In this document: one piece after another, positions 30,558 through 37,999 of the stretch | How positions within the stretch are numbered: position 1 is the stretch's first letter | How the letters are laid out: each line of letters begins with the position of its first letter | From: Proteus myxofaciens ATCC 19692 | Lineage (GTDB): Bacteria; Pseudomonadota; Gammaproteobacteria; Enterobacterales; Enterobacteriaceae | Direction of reading: 5' to 3' | Assembly: GCF_001654855.1 (NCBI RefSeq) | Contig: NZ_LXEN01000016.1 | Location: 1 to 39,916 of the forward strand | Length of the DNA stretch: 39,916 bases | Notes under the pieces: model-generated | What the model saw: only the letters and a program-made list of their open reading frames with translations | Database searches by the model: none | Told to the model about the DNA's origin: nothing | Program-made: the position numbers and the translations under genes

Positions 30558-31229
30558 CCTGTAAAATCAGGCGATGAAGAGTATTGCATGCTAAAACTAA
30601 AGAAGCTAGTCGCCTTTTCAATCAATAATCGCAATAGAAAATCACCATAAATGAAATAAACTAAAAGCAAGTAATATCTGTTAGCCCATATATCTTTATT
30701 TTCAATATAAGATTATTAGTACGAAAAATGATTGTTCTTTTTTTAACTTTTTACCTAATAATCTATTTCAATTTTAGTGATTAACTATTTTCTATATTAA
30801 CGGCTTCTTTTTAATAGATTTTTTCCTATTCTATAAAAAGAAATTATTGTTTATAATAGTGTAAATGATATTAAAAGTGAGCTAAAAACAAGCATTATGT
30901 TTGTTTTTTGATATATTATTTTGTACAGTGACTAAATTAAAATTGATTATCATTTACGGTATACACTATTCTTTTATTTCTGCAATTTACTCATTATTTA
31001 ATATGCTATAACACTTATCTGACTATAATCTGGCGCCTAAAAAATGAAGCAAGCCCAAAATATAATGATTATGCTATTCTTTTTTTGACCAACTTTTATC
31101 CTTTATCACTGTTTTTAAAAGTTAGATTCAGATAGATCTGATCTGAAATTTTGACTGCTTAAATAACACTATTATTTATTTTATTTGCCATTACTAGAAT
31201 CACTGCTGTGAAGTATTCGGAGTTATATT
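30558..31229. other. 670-bp AT-rich region upstream of pagP
   Basis: No ORF with a credible ribosome binding site was found. It contains the thiD promoter (left), the pagP promoter (right), a Fur-like site at 30939, a weak A-T hairpin with T run at 30884-30909, and a TATAAT at about 30851. These could belong to an unrecognised short transcript. Confidence 0.45.
30939..30957 (-). promoter_or_regulatory. Fur-like box
   Basis: Read on the minus strand, GTAAATGATAATCAATTTT matches the 19-bp Fur consensus GATAATGATAATCATTATC at 14 positions, including the unbroken core AATGATAATCA. It is about 270 bp from pagP and over 380 bp from the thiD aptamer, so the target is unclear. Confidence 0.4.
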
Positions 31230-31856
31230 ATGTTATCGACTTATTTTCAACCTAGCGTATTAGCAGCTACGTTGTTCCCGCTTTTATTAACAACAACTGC
31301 TTTTGCTTCTGAAAATAGACCAGTAACCAATAAGACAAATGTGATAGAAAATCCTCAACATGTAAAATCATCATTAGATAATGAAAGCTATTGGGGAAAA
31401 TTTAAACGCAATGTAAATCAAACTTGGGATAATGGCGATTATAACTACTATTTGCCTGTATGGACTTGGCATAACCGTTTTACTTATGATAGAGAAAAAA
31501 CAAACAGATACAATGAAACACCATGGGGTTTTGGTATGGGTAAATATCGTTATGACGACGATAATGACTGGCATGCGCTTTATGCTATGGCATTTATGGA
31601 CTCCAATAATCGCGTACAACCGATTATAGGGTATGGATTCCAAAAAATGTGGATACCGGGTGATAAAGACGGTTTTCGTATGGGAGCGGGCTTCACACTG
31701 AGCGTGACAGCGCGCCATGAATATAACTATATTCCTATGCCACTACCTTTACCGTTAGTTTCTATTGAATATGGACATTTAGCGTTTCAGGCGACATATG
31801 TACCTGGTACATACAATAACGGCAATGTGCTATTCGCTTGGCTCCGCTGGCAGTAA
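31230..31856 (+). CDS. pagP: Lipid A palmitoyltransferase PagP
   Basis: An outer-membrane beta-barrel enzyme that moves palmitate from phospholipid to lipid A, raising resistance to cationic peptides. The 208 residues start with a signal peptide (cleavage probably after A-F-A, residue 26). The mature region follows E. coli PagP closely: W-x-W-H-N-R-F-x-Y-D-x-E-K-T-x-R-Y-N-E, and the catalytic set His81, Asp124 and Ser125. The C-terminal Y-V/I-P-G-T-Y-N-N-G-N-V ends in aromatic residues typical of barrels. The N-terminus between signal and barrel is longer than in E. coli by about 15 residues. GGAG precedes the ATG. Confidence 0.95.
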   Translation: MLSTYFQPSVLAATLFPLLLTTTAFASENRPVTNKTNVIENPQHVKSSLDNESYWGKFKRNVNQTWDNGDYNYYLPVWTWHNRFTYDREKTNRYNETPWGFGMGKYRYDDDNDWHALYAMAFMDSNNRVQPIIGYGFQKMWIPGDKDGFRMGAGFTLSVTARHEYNYIPMPLPLPLVSIEYGHLAFQATYVPGTYNNGNVLFAWLRWQ

Positions 31857-31908
31857 TTAAAGGTAGTTATCCTATTTTTAAATATCAAAATGCAGTGACT
31901 AAAAAGAC

Positions 31909-31940
31909 AAAAAGCGCATCAATTTTGATGCGCTTTTTTA
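31909..31940. terminator. Bidirectional terminator, pagP and aroP
   Basis: AAAAAGCGCATCAA - TT - TTGATGCGCTTTTT forms a perfect 14-bp stem (loop opens to a few bases) with T runs on both strands. Confidence 0.92.
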
Positions 31941-31963
31941 TAATGCCTTCTTATTTAGCTATT

Positions 31964-33346
31964 TTAGCTATCTTGTCGTGCTTGTCTATTCTCAACAATT
32001 TTCTTTGAACGAGACATTTTAAATCCACACCATAGTAAACCAATCCAGAATGGCATTAAAATGACAGAGATATTGTATTTTGGCATTAACAGAATAATCA
32101 CCAAGATCATACATAAGAATATCAGGCAAATATAATTACCATAGGGGTACCATAGTGCTTTAAATGATGGTACTACACCCTCTTTTATTTTTGCAGCCCG
32201 GAATTTTAAATTAGCTAAACAGATCATTATCCAATTAAGCACTAATGTTGTCACAACCAACGACATTAATAAACCCAGTGCTTCATCAGGTAATAAATAG
32301 TTAATAAGAATGCCTAAAGAGGTTGCAATTGCAGATAAAAGAAGTGACATCACAGGTACACCACGCTTATTCACGTTTGCTAATGAACGAGGTGCATTTC
32401 CTTGTTTAGCTAAACCATAAAGCATGCGACTATTAGAGTAAACACCACTGTTATAAACCGATAACGCGGCGGTTAATACTACGGCATTTAAGATATTGGC
32501 AATAAGAAAATTGTCAAGATCATGAAATATCAGAACAAAAGGACTTTCACCCTCAACAACTCGTGTCCATGGATAAAGAGATAAAAGTACAATTAATGAA
32601 CCGATATAAAAAATAAGAATACGATAAACAACTTGGTTAGTGGCTTTTGGAATACTTTTCTTCGGATTCTCGGCTTCTGCTGCGGTGATCCCCACTAATT
32701 CAAGTCCACCAAAAGAGAACATAACGATGGCAAGAGCAGACATAAAACCCGTGAAACCATGAGGGAAAAAACCTAATTCCCATAAGTTACTGATAGAGGC
32801 TTGAGGTCCCCCATTACCGCTAGCTAATAAATAGCTACCAAACACAATCATTCCCACAATCGCGAGTACTTTGATTATGGCAAACCAAAATTCTGTTTCA
32901 CCATACATTTTAACATTAATAAGATTAATAAGATTGATTGCAACAAAGAATATAGCAACAGAAACCCAAACAGGAATATCCGGTAACCAATAATGAATAT
33001 ATTTGCCTGCCGCAGTTAATTCAGCCATGCCCACTAAGATAAACATGACCCAATAATTCCAACCAGATAAGAACCCAGCAAAAGGTCCCCAGTATTTATT
33101 TGCAAAATGGCTAAATGAACCCGCAACTGGCTCTTCAGCGACCATTTCACCTAATTGGCGCATGATCATAAACGCAATAAAACCACCAATGGCATAACCT
33201 AAAATTACTGATGGACCTGTCATATTAATGGTTTGCGCGATACCAAGAAACAGACCTGCACCGACAGCACCACCCAGCGCGATAAGCTGGATATGTCGAT
33301 TTTTTAACCCTCGTTTCAGCTCTGCTTGTTGCGACTCTTCCGCCAT
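31964..33346 (-). CDS. aroP: Aromatic amino acid permease AroP
   Basis: An inner-membrane APC-superfamily H+ symporter for phenylalanine, tyrosine and tryptophan. The 460 residues form 12 helices. The N-terminus (L-K-R-G-L-K-N-R-H-I-Q-L-I-A-L-G-G-A) and the V-G-I-T-A-A-E-A-E-N-P-K-K-S-I-P-K-A motif match AroP somewhat better than PheP, its close relative. A TyrR box 36-53 bp upstream supports the aromatic assignment. The ATG at 33346 has AGAGGA 4 nt upstream. PheP-type specificity cannot be excluded from sequence alone. Confidence 0.82.
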   Translation of the reverse strand: MAEESQQAELKRGLKNRHIQLIALGGAVGAGLFLGIAQTINMTGPSVILGYAIGGFIAFMIMRQLGEMVAEEPVAGSFSHFANKYWGPFAGFLSGWNYWVMFILVGMAELTAAGKYIHYWLPDIPVWVSVAIFFVAINLINLINVKMYGETEFWFAIIKVLAIVGMIVFGSYLLASGNGGPQASISNLWELGFFPHGFTGFMSALAIVMFSFGGLELVGITAAEAENPKKSIPKATNQVVYRILIFYIGSLIVLLSLYPWTRVVEGESPFVLIFHDLDNFLIANILNAVVLTAALSVYNSGVYSNSRMLYGLAKQGNAPRSLANVNKRGVPVMSLLLSAIATSLGILINYLLPDEALGLLMSLVVTTLVLNWIMICLANLKFRAAKIKEGVVPSFKALWYPYGNYICLIFLCMILVIILLMPKYNISVILMPFWIGLLWCGFKMSRSKKIVENRQARQDS

Positions 33347-33381
33347 AAATCCTCTTCTATTATTTATTCTACCGATAAAGC

Positions 33382-33399
33382 TGTAAACTTATATTTACG
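33382..33399 (-). promoter_or_regulatory. TyrR box upstream of aroP
   Basis: TGTAAA-CTTATA-TTTACG matches the TyrR consensus TGTAAA-N6-TTTACA at 11 of 12 fixed bases. Its position close to the start codon suggests repression of aroP with aromatic amino acids, as in E. coli. Confidence 0.8.
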
Positions 33400-33495
33400 A
33401 TACTGTTTATTTCAAGCCTACATTAAAACACTATTCCTACTTGAATAACAAATACATTTCGTGTTAAGGAGAAAATAATGGAAAAGGTGGTTTAT

Positions 33496-33651
33496 TTAAC
33501 TGTGTTTAGAGGGGAAAAGCGTAGTAAAGCGACAAATACCTTGCTGAAAATCTTCGCCTTGATCACAAAAATTGTCTAAAGCGACTAGATATAACCCAAG
33601 ACTAATGGCTAAAACCGCGACTAAAATAATAACGACCTTCTTTATGCTCAA
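33496..33651 (-). CDS. mgrB: PhoQ feedback inhibitor MgrB
   Basis: A 51-residue inner-membrane protein that binds PhoQ from the periplasm and damps PhoPQ signalling; its loss causes polymyxin resistance in Klebsiella. The sequence shows one membrane helix (about 5-24), then a periplasmic tail with C-D-Q-x-x-x-F-x-x-G-I-C, exactly the E. coli MgrB spacing. Cys29 and Cys40 correspond to E. coli Cys28 and Cys39, which form the required disulfide. The start is TTG at 33651, with AAAGGA 6 nt upstream; no ATG is available in frame. In E. coli mgrB is elsewhere in the chromosome. Here it is in the same direction as aroP, 150 bp ahead of it. Confidence 0.9.
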   Translation of the reverse strand: MSIKKVVIILVAVLAISLGLYLVALDNFCDQGEDFQQGICRFTTLFPSKHS

Positions 33652-34009
33652 GTTAAATCCTTTAAATACATTCTGTTAGTATCACTAGCAAAAGTAAAAG
33701 TATTCGCTTTAATACGATAACGATAAAAGTGATTGTTGTTATAAAATTCGCAATAAATTATCTCTATGAGTAAATTTAGCATAATTTTCATAAAAAAAGC
33801 TAAATGCTTTCTCTACAAAAAACGATAATTTGTATTATTTTTCTCTATTTTGTTGGCAAAATGCTTATCTATCACTTTAATTACACATTTTGCCAACGAT
33901 AAGAATTGACTATCCATTAAGATGGATTTCTCAGTCTGTTACTTTTTGTATAATATTAGGGAGTTAATTTTGTTTTATACCTTAACTTCATCGCTAGAAT
34001 GGAACCGCA
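33652..34009. promoter_or_regulatory. Divergent regulatory region, mgrB and the AraC-family gene
   Basis: 358 bp without a gene. Toward the AraC gene there is a -10 element TATAAT (33949-33954) with a palindrome ATCCAT-TAAG-ATGGAT (33912-33927) just before or over the -35 position, and a large inverted repeat at 33852-33897. Toward mgrB I see GATACT as a possible -10 but no convincing PhoP box. Confidence 0.5.
33852..33897. repeat. 12-bp perfect inverted repeat upstream of the AraC-family gene
   Basis: GTTGGCAAAATG (33852-33863) and CATTTTGCCAAC (33886-33897) are exact reverse complements separated by 22 bp. The half-site centres are 34 bp apart, about three helical turns. It is too widely spaced and lacks a T run for a terminator, so a paired protein-binding site is more likely. 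Confidence 0.75.
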
Positions 34010-34396
34010 ATGCCACAAGATAATCATCTCGCATTAGTTTGCGCGCTAAGTAAATGGATTGAGGAGCATTTAGGTCGTGTTATTCACCTTGAAGAGTTAG
34101 CTGCATATTCCGGCTACTCGCTTTGGCACATGCAAAAAATTTTTAAAGAAGTCACAGGCACGTCTTTAGGTAAATATATTCGTCAACGAAGGCTTGCTGG
34201 CGCAATCCATTTATTGCGTACCAGTGAACGTTCTATTTTTGATATCGCACTCGATTTTGGTTTTGGTTCACAATCGCACTTTACCTATATGTTTCGTAAA
34301 GAGTATGGCATTACACCTTTCGATTTTAGGCAAAACCAAGATATTATTTTAGAGACTAAACAGCCCTTACATTTACAATCACCTTGTTGTGATTAA
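34010..34396 (+). CDS. AraC-family activator of the MarA/SoxS/PqrA type
   Basis: A short, stand-alone DNA-binding regulator (128 residues) made of the AraC/XylS domain only. Two helix-turn-helix motifs are visible: L-E-E-L-A-A-Y-S-G-Y-S-L-W-H-M-Q (about 27-42) and I-F-D-I-A-L-D-F-G-F-G-S-Q-S-H-F (about 75-90), with the linking R-Q-R-R-L-A-G-A helix. MarA, SoxS and Rob share this form and control efflux and redox genes. PqrA from Proteus is a close candidate, but I cannot separate it from other paralogues by eye. GGA lies 7 nt before the ATG. The polar C-terminal tail after the domain (about 20 residues, ending C-C-D) is longer than in SoxS. Confidence 0.85.
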   Translation: MPQDNHLALVCALSKWIEEHLGRVIHLEELAAYSGYSLWHMQKIFKEVTGTSLGKYIRQRRLAGAIHLLRTSERSIFDIALDFGFGSQSHFTYMFRKEYGITPFDFRQNQDIILETKQPLHLQSPCCD

Positions 34397-34403
34397 AATA
34401 CGC

Positions 34404-34444
34404 TTTATGTGACATTGCTCATATCGTCTTTAATGTCACATAAA
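34404..34444. repeat. 13-bp perfect inverted repeat after the AraC-family gene
   Basis: TTTATGTGACATT (34404-34416) and AATGTCACATAAA (34432-34444) flank a 15-nt spacer. As RNA it would fold into a stable hairpin at the 3' end of the upstream mRNA, but no T run follows. It may be a weak terminator, an RNA-stabilising hairpin, or a protein site; TGTGACA resembles a CRP half-site. Confidence 0.6.
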
Positions 34445-34519
34445 TAAAAGGGAATCTGTGTAATGATAAAAAGCCTCACCCTTCACCAATCATAATTGTT
34501 TTTTTAAATGGGGATGCTA

Positions 34520-35326
34520 ATGAGTATTAAGCTTGTTGCTATTGATTTAGATGGAACGTTACTTAACAACCAACATAAAATCACACAAGAAGTAAAAGAC
34601 GCTATACAACGTACCAAAGAGTCTGGAACTCAAATTTTACTTGCCTCAGGCCGCTCCTTTAACGGTATATCCCCTTACTTAAAAGAACTTGGGTTAGATA
34701 CCTCTGATAACTTTTGTATTAGCAATAATGGTAGCCAGATTCATCAAGCTGATAGTGGTGAGGTCATTATTGAAGACTTACTCAATTTTGAAGATTATCT
34801 CTACTTTGAAAATCTATCACGAGAAATTGGCGTACATTTTCATGCGCTGAGTGATAATAAAATCTATACAACAAATCGCCATATCAGTCACTTTACTTGC
34901 CGTGAAGCATTCTTAACGTGGACTCCGCTTTATTATCGTCCCCTTAATGAAATGCAAAATGATATGCGCTTTAGCAAATTTATGATTGTTGATACACCAA
35001 CAGTTTTAGATAACGCAATGCAATATCTTCCTGCAAATATCTACGAGCAATACAGCATACTACGCAGTGCACCTTACTTTATTGAGATTTTAAATACAGA
35101 TGTCAATAAAGGTAATGCAGTGAAAAAAATCGCTGAGCATTTAAAAATCACGCCTGAAAAAATTATGTGTATTGGCGATCAAGATAATGATTTAGCAATG
35201 TTAAAATATGCAGGTTTAAGTGTTGCGATGGAAAATGCGCCTGAGGCCATTAAAAAAATTGCCAAATTCGTCACATTATCCAATGAAGAGCATGGCGTTG
35301 CTGCTGCGTTAAATAAATTTATTTAA
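34520..35326 (+). CDS. yidA: HAD-family sugar phosphatase YidA (Cof subfamily)
   Basis: A cytoplasmic Mg2+-dependent phosphatase active on sugar phosphates in E. coli. I chose the ATG at 34520 (268 residues, E. coli 270), which has GGGGA upstream; the ATG at 34508 has no ribosome binding site. HAD motifs are intact: D-L-D-G-T-L-L (motif I), A-S-G-R (motif II), K near 195-205 region (V-N-K-G-N-A) and G-D-Q-D-N-D-L-A-M-L (motif IV). The cap domain contains F-H-A-L and S-A-P-Y-F-I-E-I-L, both found in YidA. Other Cof-type paralogues remain possible. Confidence 0.82.
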   Translation: MSIKLVAIDLDGTLLNNQHKITQEVKDAIQRTKESGTQILLASGRSFNGISPYLKELGLDTSDNFCISNNGSQIHQADSGEVIIEDLLNFEDYLYFENLSREIGVHFHALSDNKIYTTNRHISHFTCREAFLTWTPLYYRPLNEMQNDMRFSKFMIVDTPTVLDNAMQYLPANIYEQYSILRSAPYFIEILNTDVNKGNAVKKIAEHLKITPEKIMCIGDQDNDLAMLKYAGLSVAMENAPEAIKKIAKFVTLSNEEHGVAAALNKFI

Positions 35327-35377
35327 ACGCTATCTTTTTATTATTTAACGTGAATATCTATAAAATAATAGAGTCAT

Positions 35378-35412
35378 TGTGATCCTTTCTAGAGGATCAC
35401 ACTGCTTTTTTC
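35378..35412 (+). terminator. Intrinsic terminator after yidA
   Basis: TGTGATCCT (35378-35386) pairs with AGGATCACA (35393-35401) around a 6-nt loop, followed by CTGCTTTTTT. Confidence 0.85.
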
Positions 35413-35626
35413 CTCAATATCTAGCGATTTATCATGCTAAATTTTACCATGAATACTTATTAAATACGCCTTTCTTCTTACATCTATCCAAGAATTTGTT
35501 AATATCATTTTTCTTTTTGTTATTCAAACAACATGTTTACAACATAATCATTTAATAAATAAGTATAAATACTGGATAGCAATATAAATTATTATCGCTT
35601 TAATTCACAGACAGGTCGTATTCGTT

Positions 35627-36973
35627 ATGCTTTCAACCAAAGATATGCTCGTACTTGGAATGATGGTTTTTGCTCTCTTTCTTGGTGCTGGCAATATTAT
35701 TTTCCCACCTATGGCTGGGTTTCAGTCAGGAACACAATGGTTTAGTACATCACTAGGATTTTTAGTTACAGGTGTATTACTTCCTTTTCTTACCTTAGTT
35801 ACCGTTGCTGTACGTGGTCGTGGTGAACGTCTTTCCGTTGATTTGCCTTCATGGGTTGCTACTATTTTTTGGATTGCCTTATATCTAATTGTTGGCTCAA
35901 CCTTTGCTATGCCTCGTGTAACTAATACGGCATATGAAATGGGTTTCTTACCTCTAGGGCTTATTGAAAAAAATACCACAACCCACCTTACTTTTGCGCT
36001 TATCTTCAATGTATTGAGTATGTTTTTTATGCTAAAACAAGGCACGATGATCAGTGCAATAGGTAAATTCATGACACCTGCATTGCTAGTGTTATTAGTT
36101 GTTGTTGGCATTGCCGTAGTTGCAAAACCGCTTTCCCCCATTGAAGAGCCTACTGGTCTTTATGCTGTAAACGGTTTCTTTTCAGGTATAATCGATGGTT
36201 ATCAAACCATGGATGTGCTTTCAGCGATGGCTTTTGGTGGTATTGTTGCAAGAGCGCTATATACAAAAGGGATTGATAATCCAAAGCAAATTTGTTTTAT
36301 CACTATAAAAGCGGGAATGATTTCAGTTCTTCTACTCGCGGCACTATACCTTTGCTTATTCTATTTAGGTGCAACAAGCCATTCTGTTTCTATTTTTGCC
36401 GATCCTGCTCTTAATGCAACTAATGGCGGTCAAATATTCTCTCGCTATGTTGATGCACTCTTTGGCTCTGTGGGCACTTGGCTTATGGGAGGTATTGTTC
36501 TATTAGCAAGTATGACTACACTTGTTGGTGTAACAAGCGCCGCTGCTGACTATTTTGCGACTTTTCATCATCGTTTGGGATATCGTTTTTGGGTTGTTGT
36601 TTTCACCTTATTAACCACATTAGTTTCAACCTTTGGATTAGATACCTTATTACGTGTCACTATTCCGGCATTGCTGATGATCTACCCCACCTCAGTTACA
36701 CTGGTTTTATTACAATTTATTCGTAATAAGCTGAAATCACCTCGCTTTACATATCGTTTTACTATTGGTGTGATTGTGTTAATGAGCTTATTTGATACGC
36801 TAAAACAGCTTGATAAATTAAGCGATAATTTATTACAGCTATTTAGCTATATTCCACTTTCTGAATATGGCTTAGGTTGGTTGTTACCAGGTGCAATTGC
36901 ATTTATCCTATCATTGTTAATAGGATTAGGGTTAAAAACTCCGCCTACAATGGTAGAAGCCAACACTCAATAA
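35627..36973 (+). CDS. brnQ: Branched-chain amino acid:cation symporter BrnQ
   Basis: An inner-membrane LIVCS-family carrier for leucine, isoleucine and valine coupled to Na+ or H+. The 448 residues (E. coli 439) form 12 helices. The family opening F-A-L-F-L-G-A-G-N-I-I-F-P-P is at about 16-29, and the D-G-Y-Q-T-M-D-V-L-S-A-M-A-F-G motif near 190-204 is intact. It is a single gene with 210 bp of AT-rich promoter region upstream and a bidirectional terminator after it. Confidence 0.94.
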   Translation: MLSTKDMLVLGMMVFALFLGAGNIIFPPMAGFQSGTQWFSTSLGFLVTGVLLPFLTLVTVAVRGRGERLSVDLPSWVATIFWIALYLIVGSTFAMPRVTNTAYEMGFLPLGLIEKNTTTHLTFALIFNVLSMFFMLKQGTMISAIGKFMTPALLVLLVVVGIAVVAKPLSPIEEPTGLYAVNGFFSGIIDGYQTMDVLSAMAFGGIVARALYTKGIDNPKQICFITIKAGMISVLLLAALYLCLFYLGATSHSVSIFADPALNATNGGQIFSRYVDALFGSVGTWLMGGIVLLASMTTLVGVTSAAADYFATFHHRLGYRFWVVVFTLLTTLVSTFGLDTLLRVTIPALLMIYPTSVTLVLLQFIRNKLKSPRFTYRFTIGVIVLMSLFDTLKQLDKLSDNLLQLFSYIPLSEYGLGWLLPGAIAFILSLLIGLGLKTPPTMVEANTQ

Positions 36974-36989
36974 GATTATTACATTCAAT

Positions 36990-37025
36990 AAAAATGCTAT
37001 CAAATCAAAACGATAGCATTTTTTA
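36990..37025. terminator. Bidirectional terminator, brnQ and amiD
   Basis: AAAAATGCTATC (36990-37001) pairs with GATAGCATTTTT (37012-37023) around a 10-nt loop, between convergent genes. Confidence 0.88.
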
Positions 37026-37037
37026 TTTTACCTTTGA

Positions 37038-37901
37038 CTACTTTATAACAGGCTTTATCCATTTAGTTCGGTATTTGTCAATCAACGCCATTAAAATAGC
37101 CTCCGATTGTGCATCAGGTATACCGCTGATATCGCTAGATCTAAAATGCATTTGAAATGCGCTAACGACTTTTTGTGTTTCTTTATCTAAAACACCTGTA
37201 GTTGGAGTCTGATAACCATATTTAGCGAGCAAACTTTGAAAATGTGCAACATCAACTGGCTGTGATAAAGGTCTACCTTCTAAATAAAACTCAACCGTTT
37301 CGTTATCAGGCCAAGCACCAATTCCTTGTTTAGCAAGTTCAGCCCATGGAAATTGAGGACCAGGATCGACTTTTCTTTGGGGTGCTATATCACTGTGCCC
37401 AACAATATTTTGAGGCTCAATACCATAGCGTTGGATAATATCTTTCATCAATACTGTTATAGCTTTTATCTGTTCAGGCGTGTAAGGAAACCACTCTCTT
37501 AATTCCCCTTTGTCTTGATAGCCAAAATTTACAATTTCAATTCCTATTGAGCCATTATTGAGGCTAGCACTTTCTCCCCATTGACTTAGCCCTGCATGCC
37601 ATGCTCTTTTATTTTCACTCACTAAAGATAAAACGACGGGTTTACCTTGTATTACTTCAGGTTGAGTTGGCACAAGATAATGACTACTGACATGGCCTGC
37701 GGTTAATGTTTTGAGCGATTCCTTATCATCTTGGGCGGTATAATGCATGACTAAAAATTTAACACGATTATCTTGCCCCGGGTTATTTGGAACAATTTGC
37801 GCAATATAACTTTCTCTATCAATTAAGGTGGGTTGTGTTACACATCCCGTGAGCAAACTTACGCTCATTAATAAACTTATCGTATAGCGATTGAGAAACA
37901 T
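37038..37901 (-). CDS. amiD: N-acetylmuramoyl-L-alanine amidase AmiD (lipoprotein)
   Basis: An outer-membrane-anchored, zinc-dependent amidase that cleaves the lactyl-peptide bond of murein, including anhydro-muropeptides. The protein opens with a signal peptide and lipobox L-L-T-G-C. Numbered from the first Met of the pair M-M: lipid Cys21, zinc ligands His54 (V-M-H-Y-T-A), His170 (G-H-S-D-I-A-P) and Asp180 (D-P-G-P), and catalytic-region Glu123 (G-I-E-I). A C-terminal peptidoglycan-binding domain (about 215-275) follows. I prefer the second Met (37901) because AGGA is 6 nt away; the first is at 37904. About 287 residues, E. coli 276. Confidence 0.93.
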   Translation of the reverse strand: MFLNRYTISLLMSVSLLTGCVTQPTLIDRESYIAQIVPNNPGQDNRVKFLVMHYTAQDDKESLKTLTAGHVSSHYLVPTQPEVIQGKPVVLSLVSENKRAWHAGLSQWGESASLNNGSIGIEIVNFGYQDKGELREWFPYTPEQIKAITVLMKDIIQRYGIEPQNIVGHSDIAPQRKVDPGPQFPWAELAKQGIGAWPDNETVEFYLEGRPLSQPVDVAHFQSLLAKYGYQTPTTGVLDKETQKVVSAFQMHFRSSDISGIPDAQSEAILMALIDKYRTKWIKPVIK

Positions 37902-37952
37902 CATTCATCCTGAATAAATTATAAATAAGTACGTAAGTTAAATTGTATATAA

Positions 37953-37980
37953 AAAACCCATATTAAAAAATATGGGTTTT
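37953..37980 (-). terminator. Intrinsic terminator after the alanine/glycine symporter gene
   Basis: On the minus strand AAAACCCATATT - TTTT - AATATGGGTTTT forms a 12-bp stem followed by TTATA, 20 bp after the symporter stop and ahead of amiD. Confidence 0.88.
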
Positions 37981-37999
37981 GGTTTTTGGCTTTTTTTTG

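Noticed and set aside
31115-31140. Possible PhoP box (TGTTTTTAAAAGTTAG) upstream of pagP
   Set aside because: Half-sites are imperfect and spaced 10 rather than 11 bp apart, so the match is too weak although PhoP control of pagP is known in relatives.
31432-31718. ORFs in other frames within pagP
   Set aside because: Both lie inside a gene identified by catalytic residues and length; they are frame shadows.
36877-37155. 92-codon plus-strand ORF spanning the ends of brnQ and amiD
   Set aside because: It runs through a bidirectional terminator and overlaps two clear genes.
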